This document shows positions 47,471-57,744 of a DNA stretch of 60,578 nt, piece after piece. The stretch comes from Kiritimatiellia bacterium (lineage in GTDB: Bacteria > Verrucomicrobiota > Kiritimatiellia > RFP12 > UBA1067): assembly GCA_028686345.1 (NCBI GenBank), contig JAQUCE010000021.1:1-60578 (forward strand). Reading direction: 5' to 3'. The translations under genes and the position numbers were made by a program. The notes below the pieces were generated by a model. The model saw only the letters and a list, made by a program, of their open reading frames with translations, ran no database searches and was not told the origin of the DNA. How positions within the stretch are numbered: the stretch's first letter is position 1; every line of letters begins with the position of its first letter.

Positions 47471-50400
47471 CCGACAGCACGACGGTCAAGGTCGTCGCCT
47501 GCCTGAACAATGCGGAAGACAGCCTCGTCGCAAGCGCAACATACTACCGTGCCGACCGCCTCCCGATATTCACCCCTCCCGACGGAACCGGGTTCGACGA
47601 AACACTTGACGTGACGATCACCACCACGACCGAAGGCGCGGTCATCCGCTACACGCTGGACGGCAGCGACGTGATTGCACAGAGCGCACAGTACGTCGCG
47701 CCCTTGCATTTGGCATCATCCACTCTCATAAAGGCGCGAATCTACCTCGGCGATCTCCCTGCCACTCCCCAGGTACAAGCCGCTTATACACAGCGAATCA
47801 ACGGATCCCTCGACTGCGGCAACCTGACCTTTGTGTCAGGCGGCAACGCCGAGTGGTTCGGACAATCGGCGACGACCCATGACGGCGTGGATGCCGCTCA
47901 GAGCGGAGACATTGGCAGCAATCAGCAAGCGTGGTTGACCGCCGAGGTGACCGGCACCGGTGATCTGAGCTTCTGGTGGAAGGTGTCCTCGGAGTCCGGA
48001 TTCGATTGTCTGAGGTTCCATATCAACGGCGTCGAGCAGTTCAGCATCAGCGGCACGGGATCCGATTGGGCGCAGAAACAAGTGACGCTGGGAGAAGGGA
48101 CACATACGCTCAAATGGTCCTATACAAAAGACGGGAGTGTCTCCATCGGCGAGGATTGCGGCTGGCTGGACGAGGTCTCCTGGACGATACCGTCGACCGC
48201 CACGCCGACGTTCGACCCGGCCGATGGCGCGACCTTCGAGACCGCGCTTCAGGTCGCGCTCGCCTGCGCCACGGAAGGCGCGGAAATCCGCTACACGCTC
48301 GACGGGGCGGACCCGACGACCAACAGCGTGTTGTATGCAACGGCGCTGGAGCTGACGGAGACCACGACGGTCAAGGCGAAAGCTTTCAAGAGCGGCCTGG
48401 CCGCCAGCGCAGTCGCCAGCGCGACCTACACGAAGGTGGCCGCGCCGGAGCCGCGCCTCTGGCATGTGGATGCCGCCATGCCGGACGACACCGGCGACGG
48501 CCTGAGCTGGGCAACTGCCAAACAGACGATCCAGGCGGCGGTTGACGCGGCGGCGGCCGGCGACACGGTGATGGTCACCAACGGCGTCTACGGGCAGTTC
48601 AGTATCAACAATCTCGCCCTCACGATCCGCAGTGTCAACGGCGCAGACGTGGCCATCATCGACGCGAACAGCGGAGGCCGTTGCGCCCTGCTGGGCGATC
48701 TTGAAAATGAAAACGTCCAGACCAACACGGTTCTGGAGGGCTTCACCTTGCAGAACGGTGACATACACTACGCTGGTGACGGTGGTGGTGCATGGGGCGG
48801 CACATTGCGCAATTGTATATTGCGCAACAACAGCGGAAATTACGGCGGCGGAGCGTCCCGCAGTGCGCTGTATCAATGCACTCTGACCTCAAACTATGCG
48901 TATTATGCTGGTGGCGGCGCATCCGGTTGCCTGCTGGAGGCCTGCCTTATTACCGCCAACACAGCGATGGATCAAGGCGGCGGCGCTACCGGCTGCAGGT
49001 TGAATTCATGTGTCATCACGGGCAACAATTGTTTCTACGACGGCAGCGGAACCTACGAATGCGATCTGACAGGTTGTACCGTTGCCGGAAATATTTCCAC
49101 TTCCGGCGGTGGCGGCATGAGCGGCGGCACGGCCGTCAACTCGATCATCTGGGGCAACGAGCCGTCCAGCGGTTTTGCGCCAAACTATGGCGGTACGGCC
49201 ATAATCAGTTATTCCTGCTCATGGCCGCTGCCGGACGGCGTCGGAAATATTGATGACGCGCCGTTTTTCCTGAATGCCGAGGACGGCGATTATCGTCTGC
49301 GCGAGGGGTCTCCCTGCGTGGACACGGGAAACAGCGCCTTGTCCGTAGATGTTTATGATTATCTAGGAAATGCGCGTGTGCAGGGCTCCGCAGTTGACAT
49401 GGGAGCCTGTGAGGGTGCGACGAGCGGCTACCTTGTGCGCGTGAAGGTTGTCGGACACGGAACCGTTACGCCCGTAGGCTCACAGATTATAGCTGTGGGC
49501 GGAAATCTGGTTGTTGAGGCTGCGCAAGGCCCTGGGGCGTTCCTACATTTCCTGACGAATGGAGTACTGGCTTCTACAGAGGCCATGTACACTTGGCACA
49601 GCATTGGAGCAGATGGAGAGGTTACGGCTGTGTTCGGGCCGGCAACACTCTATGTCAACTCGCTTCAGCCTGATGATGTGGGCGATGGGCTTTCCTGGGC
49701 CACGGCCAAACATGGCATCCAGGCCGCGATAGGTGTTGCATACAATGGCGACATCATCCTGGTCACCAACGGCGTGTACGAGGCAATAGACACGCAGGAC
49801 AAACAGCTCGCCATCCGCAGCGTCAACGGCGCGTACGCAACCGTGATCGACGGTGGAAATTTTACGCGTTGCGCTAAGTTGGATACGGACATGCTGGAAG
49901 AAAGTGCCACGCTGACGGGCTTTACCCTGCGCAACGGCTACTGTTACGGATCGGGCGCCGGGGTCTGGGGCGGTTATTTGTCGGAATGTGTTGTGACGGG
50001 CAACACTGCGAGAGGTACTGGTGGCGGTGCAGCGCAGGCTACCCTGTCGAATTGCGTTTTGGTGTTCAACACCAGCGATCAAAACGGAGGAGGCGCCGAC
50101 AGTTGTCTGATGACGAATTGCATCGTTCGCAACAACTTTGCGAATGGATACGGTGGCGGCGCGTATGGCGGAACTTTTGAAAGGTGTCTGATAGCGGATA
50201 ATCAAAGCAGTGGCTCGGGGGGCGGCACATACGATGCAACATTGACCGATTGTGAAATCGCCAGGAATACGAGTGGTTATAGCGGCGGCGGCGCCTGTTA
50301 CGGCACGCTCACACGCTGCATCGTTTCGGACAACACCGCCACGGAAGGCGGTGGAACCTACGGCGGAACTCTCACCGACTCTCTGGTCAACCGAAATACG

Positions 50401-53400
50401 GCGGGTGATGGAGGCGGCACCCGCAACAGCATCCTTAAAAACGTCACGGTAACTGGGAATATCGCCGATCTGGATGGCGGCGGGGTGTCGGGCGGTACAC
50501 TAGTGAATTGCATCGTCTGGCATAATTGGATGCCTGACGTGATTCCAGGACAGTATGTGGGAAACAATTACGATGACTCGACGATCAACATGACCTACTC
50601 CTGCACAACGCCCGCGCATGGCGGAGCCGGCAACATCGCGGTTGCGCCACTCTTTGTCAATGCCGCAGGCGGCGACTACAGTTTGGCGGCGGGCTCGCCC
50701 TGCCTGGATGCAGGCAACAGCGATGCGGTTGAATCAACCATTGATCTCGCGGGCAACACGCGTATCCAAGGAACGGCCGTGGATATGGGCGCGTATGAGC
50801 GGACGGAAGAGGCCACGGTCTCCGCGCCGACGTTCGATCCGGCAGACGGGACGTCGTTCGAGACCTCCCTCTCCGTGGCACTGTCCAGCGCAACCGACGG
50901 CGCGGAGATCCGCTACACGCTGGACGGCGCGGACCCGACGACCAACAGCGTGTTGTATGCAACGGCGCTGGAGCTGACGGAGACCACGACCGTCAAGGCT
51001 CGCGCCTTCAAGAGCGGCCTGGCCGCCAGCGCGGTTGCCAGCGCGACGTACACGAAGCTCGTGCCCGCCGCCACGCCGACCTTTACTCCGGCGGAAGGCA
51101 CAACGTTCGAGACATCGCTTTCCTTGGCACTGTCCAGCGCAACCGACGGCGCGGAGATCCGCTACACTCTGGACGGCTCCGACCCGACGACGAACAGCGC
51201 GCTCTACGCAACGGCGCTGACGCTGACGCAGACCACGACGGTCAAGGCACGCGCCTTCAAGAGCGGCCTGGCCGCCAGCGCGGTGGCCAGCGCGGCATAC
51301 ACGAAGGCCGAGGCTGGCGGCAGTTTCAGGTTGCTGGGAGCCGTGTGCTACGGAAATGCAAGCGATCAGTATGGCACTGGGGTGACGATTGCAGGCGGAA
51401 AAGTCTTCGCGGTCGGGAGAACATCGGCGAATGGCATGGATGGGCTTGCGCTCTGTTATCCAGCCTCGCTGACGAATGGCGTGGCGCCCCTCTGGGGGTT
51501 CGGCTGGCCGGGCGCGGCGGGCGATGACCGCTTCGAGGCGGTGTGCGCCACAACAAATGCCTTGTTTGTCGGTGGCCAGGGCTACTCGAGCACCACGGAT
51601 AACGGCGGCGGCAAGGAGGCCAAAGGCGTGGCGATCCGGTTCCCTGTGAATGGTTCAAGCGCGCCGGTCTGGTTGAAGCAGGTCGCCGGGCACACCTATC
51701 AGGGCTGGGAAGAGGTGATGGGCGTGGCATTTGACAATCCGGCCACCCCGGTTGATCTCTACACCTGGGGGTTTGCGCAGACCAGTGGCAACACAAAATG
51801 TCTGATCCTCTCCAAACGCGCCATCGCGTCGGGCTTGGCCTCGTGGACGGTCAACGACGACGGGGTGAGCGGTTTGTTCGCCGAGCGGTATGGTCGCGGT
51901 CTCTGCGTCTTGAACGGCGCGGTCTATGGTGTCGGAGACGGCGTCAACGGCTCGATCAATCAGACCATCATAGAGAAGTATCATGCGACCACCGGCGCAC
52001 GTCTCTGGGAGCGTCACTCGACCTCTCCGCAGAGCCGAGCCTACTACGGCGTTGCCGGTGCGGCGGGTGCGGTCTATGCGGTGGGCGCTGCCGGCACGAC
52101 CGGAGTCAGCACCGATTTCCTGATCGAGAAATGGAGTGAAAACGGGACGCTGCTTTGGTCAAAGGTCATCGACCACGGTTCGTCCGCTGACGTTCTGCGA
52201 GCGGTCACGAGCCGTGGCGGGCGGGTGTTTGCGGTTGGTTACACTCAGGCAAATTCAATGGGTGGCAGCGATGTTGTTGTTATCTCGCTGGATTGTGAAA
52301 CCGGATCGGTGCTCAATAGTGTTCAATATGGAGGATCCGGGAACGATTATGGTTACGGCGCCGCACTGGAGGGAAACGACCTTTATGTGGTTGGTTCGAC
52401 CGCGAGCTATGGCAGTGGCGGCCACGACTTGCTGCTGCTGCGCTATGCGATCCCGACGCAGGGTACGGTGGATACGCCGGTATTCGCGCCGGGTTCCGGG
52501 ATTTTGTTCGACGAATCGCTAGCGGTGACCGTGAGTTGCGCGACGGTCGGGGCGGATATCCGCTATACGATGGACGGTAGCGCGCCGACCGCCGCCAGCG
52601 CATTGTATACAGGCCCGGTCATGTTGACGCAAACCACAACTCTCAAGGCGCGGGCGTTTTTGGCGGGCATGGCGGAGAGTGGCATCGCGACGGCACTCTT
52701 TACGCAACGCATGCAGGCGGGGATGCCTGAGTTCACGCCTGCCAGCGGCACGTCGTTCACCAACGGGCTGGAGGTGACGATCACCTCTCCCACCGAGGGC
52801 GCGTTGATCCGCTTCACGCTCGATGAGTCGGAACCGACGACCAACAGCGCACTGTATGCAACTGCTTTGGAGCTGACGGAAACGACGACCGTCAAGGCCC
52901 GCGCGTTCGCGGCGGGCATGCGCGATAGCGCGGTTGCGGCGGCGCTCTACCACAAACTGCCGCGCGTGGGTATTCCGACTTTCATGCCTGCAACTGGCAC
53001 CTTGTTCACCAATGAGGTATCGGTTGCCCTGACGTGCGCGACCAACGGCGCGGCGATCTACTACACGCTGGACAATTCAGAGCCCACACATGGTGGAACA
53101 CTTTACACCGGAGCCTTCAAGCTGACGCAGACGACGATTGTCAAGGCCAAGGCGTTCAAAGACGGTTTCGCGGACAGCGATACCGCCGAAGCGAACTACA
53201 CGCGCGCCTTCACATTGGCGGATGCGGTGGATGCCCCTAGCCTGATGTTCTCCACTGGCGGGGCGCAGCCGTGGTCCATCGCAACAACCGTCACCCACGG
53301 TGGCGGGGCGTACGCGGCGCAGAGCGGGAGAATCACCCACCGTCAGGCCTCGTGGATCGAGACAACGGTCGCGGAGGCTGGTACGCTGAGCTTCTGGTGG

Positions 53401-53970
53401 AAGGTTTCGTGCGAAGACGACGAACTCGACGACTGGGACTACGTCAGCGTGGCGGTCGATGGCAGCGAGGTGCAACGGATCGACGGCGAGAGCGATTGGC
53501 GTCAGGTAACGCTGACCATGACCGCCGGCCTCCACAAAGTGCGGTGGACATACACGAAAGACCGTGTGGTCAGCGAAGGGCAGGACAGCGCGTGGCTGGA
53601 CGAGGTGGTCTGGACACCTGCCGCGCAGGTCACTCAGAACACGCCTGTGCCGGTGCCGTACGGCTGGCTGAGCACCTACCAACTGGTTTCCGGCAACGAC
53701 TACGAGGCCGCCGCGCTGGCGGATGTGGACGGCGACGGGCATACGGCCTGGCAGGAGTATGTCGCCGGGACGTGTCCGACCAACAGCGCATCAATCTTTA
53801 CGCTGTGGCTGACCATCTCGAACAGAACACCGCGTCTGTCGTGGACGCCGGATCTGGGTACGGAACGCCTCTACACGCTTGAAGGCAAGTCCTTGTTGAC
53901 GGATGCCGCCTGGGTCGCGCCCACCAATGCAGCCAGCCGCTTTTTCCGAGTTAAGGTGGAGATGCCGTAA
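47380..53970 (+). CDS. Giant secreted beta-helix protein, C-terminal part
   Basis: This is the continuation of the gene in another frame (2196 aa as an ORF), with no start, RBS or signal peptide of its own. It has two more beta-helix modules (from about 48460 and 49645). It has seven complete chitobiase/hexosaminidase-C-terminal-type modules (FDPADGATFETALQVAL, EIRYTLDGADPTTNS); an eighth, the most N-terminal, spans the break. It has an SBBP-like seven-stranded stretch (51330-52450) and two domains of the type DLSFWWKVSSE...WLDEVSW. The end is an EF-hand-like DVDGDGHTAWQEYVAGTCPT and a YTLEGKSLLTDAAW...FFRVKV module. Adding one base at about 47393-47398 gives one 4,017-aa protein. Confidence 0.82.
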   Translation: MRNRRRDIYYTINGSEPTPNSALYSSPLLLTDSTTVKVVACLNNAEDSLVASATYYRADRLPIFTPPDGTGFDETLDVTITTTTEGAVIRYTLDGSDVIAQSAQYVAPLHLASSTLIKARIYLGDLPATPQVQAAYTQRINGSLDCGNLTFVSGGNAEWFGQSATTHDGVDAAQSGDIGSNQQAWLTAEVTGTGDLSFWWKVSSESGFDCLRFHINGVEQFSISGTGSDWAQKQVTLGEGTHTLKWSYTKDGSVSIGEDCGWLDEVSWTIPSTATPTFDPADGATFETALQVALACATEGAEIRYTLDGADPTTNSVLYATALELTETTTVKAKAFKSGLAASAVASATYTKVAAPEPRLWHVDAAMPDDTGDGLSWATAKQTIQAAVDAAAAGDTVMVTNGVYGQFSINNLALTIRSVNGADVAIIDANSGGRCALLGDLENENVQTNTVLEGFTLQNGDIHYAGDGGGAWGGTLRNCILRNNSGNYGGGASRSALYQCTLTSNYAYYAGGGASGCLLEACLITANTAMDQGGGATGCRLNSCVITGNNCFYDGSGTYECDLTGCTVAGNISTSGGGGMSGGTAVNSIIWGNEPSSGFAPNYGGTAIISYSCSWPLPDGVGNIDDAPFFLNAEDGDYRLREGSPCVDTGNSALSVDVYDYLGNARVQGSAVDMGACEGATSGYLVRVKVVGHGTVTPVGSQIIAVGGNLVVEAAQGPGAFLHFLTNGVLASTEAMYTWHSIGADGEVTAVFGPATLYVNSLQPDDVGDGLSWATAKHGIQAAIGVAYNGDIILVTNGVYEAIDTQDKQLAIRSVNGAYATVIDGGNFTRCAKLDTDMLEESATLTGFTLRNGYCYGSGAGVWGGYLSECVVTGNTARGTGGGAAQATLSNCVLVFNTSDQNGGGADSCLMTNCIVRNNFANGYGGGAYGGTFERCLIADNQSSGSGGGTYDATLTDCEIARNTSGYSGGGACYGTLTRCIVSDNTATEGGGTYGGTLTDSLVNRNTAGDGGGTRNSILKNVTVTGNIADLDGGGVSGGTLVNCIVWHNWMPDVIPGQYVGNNYDDSTINMTYSCTTPAHGGAGNIAVAPLFVNAAGGDYSLAAGSPCLDAGNSDAVESTIDLAGNTRIQGTAVDMGAYERTEEATVSAPTFDPADGTSFETSLSVALSSATDGAEIRYTLDGADPTTNSVLYATALELTETTTVKARAFKSGLAASAVASATYTKLVPAATPTFTPAEGTTFETSLSLALSSATDGAEIRYTLDGSDPTTNSALYATALTLTQTTTVKARAFKSGLAASAVASAAYTKAEAGGSFRLLGAVCYGNASDQYGTGVTIAGGKVFAVGRTSANGMDGLALCYPASLTNGVAPLWGFGWPGAAGDDRFEAVCATTNALFVGGQGYSSTTDNGGGKEAKGVAIRFPVNGSSAPVWLKQVAGHTYQGWEEVMGVAFDNPATPVDLYTWGFAQTSGNTKCLILSKRAIASGLASWTVNDDGVSGLFAERYGRGLCVLNGAVYGVGDGVNGSINQTIIEKYHATTGARLWERHSTSPQSRAYYGVAGAAGAVYAVGAAGTTGVSTDFLIEKWSENGTLLWSKVIDHGSSADVLRAVTSRGGRVFAVGYTQANSMGGSDVVVISLDCETGSVLNSVQYGGSGNDYGYGAALEGNDLYVVGSTASYGSGGHDLLLLRYAIPTQGTVDTPVFAPGSGILFDESLAVTVSCATVGADIRYTMDGSAPTAASALYTGPVMLTQTTTLKARAFLAGMAESGIATALFTQRMQAGMPEFTPASGTSFTNGLEVTITSPTEGALIRFTLDESEPTTNSALYATALELTETTTVKARAFAAGMRDSAVAAALYHKLPRVGIPTFMPATGTLFTNEVSVALTCATNGAAIYYTLDNSEPTHGGTLYTGAFKLTQTTIVKAKAFKDGFADSDTAEANYTRAFTLADAVDAPSLMFSTGGAQPWSIATTVTHGGGAYAAQSGRITHRQASWIETTVAEAGTLSFWWKVSCEDDELDDWDYVSVAVDGSEVQRIDGESDWRQVTLTMTAGLHKVRWTYTKDRVVSEGQDSAWLDEVVWTPAAQVTQNTPVPVPYGWLSTYQLVSGNDYEAAALADVDGDGHTAWQEYVAGTCPTNSASIFTLWLTISNRTPRLSWTPDLGTERLYTLEGKSLLTDAAWVAPTNAASRFFRVKVEMP

Positions 53971-54184
53971 CAAGCACTCCGCCATCCGGGTTTCCAGCAA
54001 CCAGAGTGTGTTGCACTCCCCTGCTCGCAGATTAGGCGGTAAAAACATATGAACTACAGATGAACTTCGGATTGACATTTTGCACCCTCCAGCGTAGTAT
54101 ATGACCAAATCCTTATCCTAAGTTTTAGATAAGGCCATAAACATGAGTAAGGCTTAATATATGTGTTATGGAAAGGGTATGCTA

Positions 54185-57100
54185 ATGAAACGAATACTAA
54201 ATTGTCTTCTGAAAAGCATGTTGGTTTTGGGTGTAACCGCGCTAGCGGAACAGGACCTCACAACCAACGATGGCACAGGTACCGGTGCTTTGATCCGTCA
54301 AGCCCGCTACCTTGTCAATCTCGCGCTCCCAGGCGGGGACTCAGTGTACCTGCAGCCCGGGGAAAGTGGTTTGTATGACTATTCACGGGCCAGGGGAAAC
54401 CAGTCGCGGTGGTATGTCATGAACGACGGGGCGACGGCTGGAGCCATTGCAGTCACATACGCTGATCCCGGCTATGGCAGTGGCACCTATTCGCCTCCGC
54501 CCGACTATTTTGGCTATAAGTTCAAGTATCCGGTGACGATCACCCAGTTAACCTATGTTGACTATTGCTTTGGCGATGGTGGTACGTTCTCAAGCGCACC
54601 GGAGTTACAGGTGCTGTCCTCGCTGGCCGGCACATGGACAACGGTCACAAGTTCAATAACTCCGGCTTACCAAAACTGGTTTTCAAGCGGGCGCCGCGTG
54701 ACCTACACTATCACGCCTGAGCATCTGATAACGGATGCCTGGGGTGTGCGCCTTTACGGAAACACGACGGCCAGCAGAGCATGGGATCAAAACGGCTGGG
54801 TGGGCGTGACGGAGTTACGGGTCAGCGGAACACCTGCCTTTGGTTTGGCATTGGACTTCACCGTTAATATCGCATTATCCGGCACGCCGTTTTGCTCAAA
54901 CAACGCCTGGAAAGCAGGTGATGGCAAAGAGATCAACGACGGCAATTTTGACAACCATACCGAACTCTGGGATGCTGCCGCTCCCGCCGGTGATAAGCAG
55001 GTCGGTATAAGCTGGTCAGCCCCGCAGCGCGATGTTGCCGCTCTTGGAGTGGCCATGACTTTTTTCATTGATGGCGGTTGGTATCACGATACACCCGCTG
55101 ATCCTCTTCAGGTTGAATACACCTCCGACGGGGTCAACTGGAGTGCTGTCACCGGGCTCAAGAAGGGACGCTATACAGCTGACTATGCTGTGTGCGCTGC
55201 ACTTCCATGGGAGTACAAAGGCACCTGGCTTTTCACCTTTGATCCTGTGGACAATGTTCGCGGCATCAGATTGTCCGGACTCCCGGCAGGCGATGTTGCA
55301 GCCTTGGGAGGCCATGGATACATTTCTCTCCGCGAAATGGAGGTCTATGCTGCTTTCCCTGTGCCGCCGGAGTGTCTGGCGGGGTCGTATCTCAAGCCTA
55401 CGAATACGACTGCCGGTTCGCGCTTGGGCTTCAGCGTGGCTGTTAATGGCGACACTGCCATTGTCGGTGCGCCATTAGAGGATGGCGTCGCCGCCGATTC
55501 CGGCGCGGCGTATATCTTTGTCAAGACCAACGGCGTGTGGAGCCAGCAGGCCTATCTAAAGGCCGGAACAATCGGTTGGGGTCATCTTTTCGGCTATAGC
55601 GTTGACATCAGCGGCGAGACTGCTATTGTGGGTGTACCAATGGAGAATGGCAATGCCTATCAGTCGGGCGCAGCGTACGTTTTCGTGCGGGAGGATGGCG
55701 TGTGGAGCCAGCAGGCGTATTTGAAGGCGTCGAACAAGGACTATCAGGATCAGTTCGGCAACTGTGTCGCCATCAGTGGCGACTCGGTGATCATCGGTGC
55801 GCTCTTCGAGGACGGTGGCGGAGGCAACGCGGGGGCGGCGTATGTCTTCACGCGCAGTGCAGGCGTCTGGAGCCAGCAGGCGCATCTCAAAGCCTCGAAC
55901 GCGGGCTTCGGCGACTGCTTCGGAGTCAGTGTCGACATCGACGGCGACGTGGCCGTTGTCGGTGCTTGCTACGAGGATGATCTTGCCAATGATTCAGGTG
56001 CTGCCTACGTTTTCACGCGCAGCGCGGGCATCTGGAGTCAGCAGGCGTTTCTCAAGGCAACGAATGCCGGTGCGAGCGACTATTTCGGCATCGGTGTCGC
56101 CATCGACGGCGATTCCGTCATTGTCGGCGCCTCCGGGGAGGACAGCAATGCAACGGACGTTGACGGCGATCCTGCCAACAACAGTGCAGTTAATTCGGGC
56201 GCTGCCTACATCTTCGCCCGCACAGGCGACCTCTGGAGCCAGCAGGCCTATCTCAAGGCAACGAACACCGGAGCCGATGACTCCTTCGGCTATGCCGCGG
56301 TTGACATTTGCGGCGACATCGCCGTTGTCGGTGCCTACGGTGAGGACGGCAGCGCCATCGGCGTGTATGGCGCTGATGACAATTACGCTTCCGGAGCAGG
56401 CGCCGCATATGCGTATATCAGGAACAACGGTGTCTGGAGCTCGCTGGCTTATTTGAAGGCCAAGAATACCGGCGTTGACGACCGGATCGGAGTCAGTGTC
56501 GCGACCGACGGCAAAACCATTATCGCGGGTGCGGATTTCGAGGACGGCGGCGCCACCGAGGTGGATGGGCTGGACAATGATGCGCTGGACAACGCCGGCG
56601 CTGCTTATACCTTTGACCTCCTGGAATGGGAGCCCGGATTAAGTATACTTTCAGCGGTTGTGACTTCAGGTGGAAGATGGGGTGATTTCAATTTTGCGCA
56701 GGGAAAGACGGTCACGCCCCACTCGAATGTGAAATCAGGGAACCCGCAATACGTGGTTGATGCCAATTACGGAACCTCCTGGTATAGCTATCAGGGCAAT
56801 GGCAATCAGATCTCTTTTACGCTGGATTTAGGATGCGAGATCACGATTGGGTGCTTTGTGCATTACCCCCTTCAGACCGAGTTCTATCAGATCGAGAGTT
56901 CCAGTGACGGCAGTAATTGGAGTTCCAGAGTATCCGCCGCCATCCCAGCCGTGCCAGCTGCTGCGTTCACCAACGATGTGAGCGGCGCCTATTCGGCTCG
57001 CTACATTCGCTACACCGGGAAAACCACTCAGGTTGCATGGGTCGGCGTTGCGGAATTTGAGGTCTATGGCGTCGCCTCTGCCGCGGAAAATATGATCCTT

Positions 57101-57283
57101 TCGTTCCGGTCGCTGCCGCAGCGGTTATACACCTTGCAGCAATGCAATGATCTTCAGGTCGGCATTTGGACAGACGTGCCGGGCCAGACGCGGGTGCCCG
57201 GTACCGGCGGACGGCTTGCGTTGCAGCATCAACGCACCGCCCCGGCCCAGTTCTACCGGCTCAAGGAGAGCGAAACGCAATGA
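54185..57283 (+). CDS. Secreted FG-GAP and discoidin-like protein
   Basis: The ATG at 54185 (GGAAAGGG upstream) gives about 1,032 aa with signal peptide MKRILNCLLKSMLVLGVTALA. Two discoidin/F5-8-type regions lie at about 60-220 and 230-395 (YISLREMEVYAAF). Then about seven FG-GAP/integrin-alpha-like blades follow, each of about 55-60 residues, with the motif DxFGxSVxIxGDxxIVGAxxEDG...SGAAYVFxRxxGVWSQQAYLKA (about 395-820). A third discoidin-like domain (NPQYVVDANYGTSWYSYQGN then ARYIRYTGKTTQ) precedes the end. The C terminus repeats the YTL...W...FYRLK pattern of the giant protein. Position and tail suggest a shared surface route. Repeated Asp/Glu in FG-GAP blades normally bind calcium. Confidence 0.82.
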   Translation: MKRILNCLLKSMLVLGVTALAEQDLTTNDGTGTGALIRQARYLVNLALPGGDSVYLQPGESGLYDYSRARGNQSRWYVMNDGATAGAIAVTYADPGYGSGTYSPPPDYFGYKFKYPVTITQLTYVDYCFGDGGTFSSAPELQVLSSLAGTWTTVTSSITPAYQNWFSSGRRVTYTITPEHLITDAWGVRLYGNTTASRAWDQNGWVGVTELRVSGTPAFGLALDFTVNIALSGTPFCSNNAWKAGDGKEINDGNFDNHTELWDAAAPAGDKQVGISWSAPQRDVAALGVAMTFFIDGGWYHDTPADPLQVEYTSDGVNWSAVTGLKKGRYTADYAVCAALPWEYKGTWLFTFDPVDNVRGIRLSGLPAGDVAALGGHGYISLREMEVYAAFPVPPECLAGSYLKPTNTTAGSRLGFSVAVNGDTAIVGAPLEDGVAADSGAAYIFVKTNGVWSQQAYLKAGTIGWGHLFGYSVDISGETAIVGVPMENGNAYQSGAAYVFVREDGVWSQQAYLKASNKDYQDQFGNCVAISGDSVIIGALFEDGGGGNAGAAYVFTRSAGVWSQQAHLKASNAGFGDCFGVSVDIDGDVAVVGACYEDDLANDSGAAYVFTRSAGIWSQQAFLKATNAGASDYFGIGVAIDGDSVIVGASGEDSNATDVDGDPANNSAVNSGAAYIFARTGDLWSQQAYLKATNTGADDSFGYAAVDICGDIAVVGAYGEDGSAIGVYGADDNYASGAGAAYAYIRNNGVWSSLAYLKAKNTGVDDRIGVSVATDGKTIIAGADFEDGGATEVDGLDNDALDNAGAAYTFDLLEWEPGLSILSAVVTSGGRWGDFNFAQGKTVTPHSNVKSGNPQYVVDANYGTSWYSYQGNGNQISFTLDLGCEITIGCFVHYPLQTEFYQIESSSDGSNWSSRVSAAIPAVPAAAFTNDVSGAYSARYIRYTGKTTQVAWVGVAEFEVYGVASAAENMILSFRSLPQRLYTLQQCNDLQVGIWTDVPGQTRVPGTGGRLALQHQRTAPAQFYRLKESETQ

Positions 57284-57345
57284 GGAGTGTGCTGCGGCCC
57301 GTGTCGGGGCGGCATGGATCGAGGCAAAAGAAAGGACAACGCATT

Positions 57346-57681
57346 ATGAAACAAACACCGATGTGGCGATGGGCGCCGGCGGCAGTGTTGCTGGCGATCG
57401 GCGGGGCGGCGGCGCGGGCGCAGGAGTTTTCGATCCAGTCGTTTGAAACGGATAACGCGCGGATCGTCTTCGATGCGGTCGACGGCGCGACCAACTACGC
57501 GGTGCGAACAGCACCAACTCCCACGGGCACATGGAGCGTGGCAATGGCCACCATTCCGCCGAGTGCGGCAAATGCGGTGACCGTCACACTCTCCATTGCA
57601 ACGTTAAATGCGACAAACTTCATTATACTTGACAGCTACCCATTTCTCCTTCGAATATTTCTCTGGCAGATAAAAGTTTAG
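57346..57681 (+). CDS. Truncated secreted protein, 5' remnant
   Basis: This 111-aa frame starts at 57346 with a signal peptide (MWRWAPAAVLLAIGGAAARA) and the opening of a FN3-like domain (IVFDAVDGATNYAVRTAPTP, GTWSVAMATIPPSAANAVTV). It then ends abruptly with LLRIFLWQIKV, which looks like read-through into unrelated DNA after about residue 97. The neighbouring base composition also changes from GC-rich to AT-rich near 57620. It follows the FG-GAP gene by 63 bp. It is probably the front end of a longer surface gene cut by a deletion. Confidence 0.55.
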   Translation: MKQTPMWRWAPAAVLLAIGGAAARAQEFSIQSFETDNARIVFDAVDGATNYAVRTAPTPTGTWSVAMATIPPSAANAVTVTLSIATLNATNFIILDSYPFLLRIFLWQIKV

Positions 57682-57744
57682 AAAGCACAAAGCAACATTA
57701 ACTACGAAACATACTAAAAGTGCGAAAAGAGTGCGCTCAGCCTA

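Noticed and set aside
57166..57345. Upstream extension of the 57346 gene
   Set aside because: It would overlap the end of the FG-GAP gene, and the ATG at 57346 is followed directly by a signal peptide.
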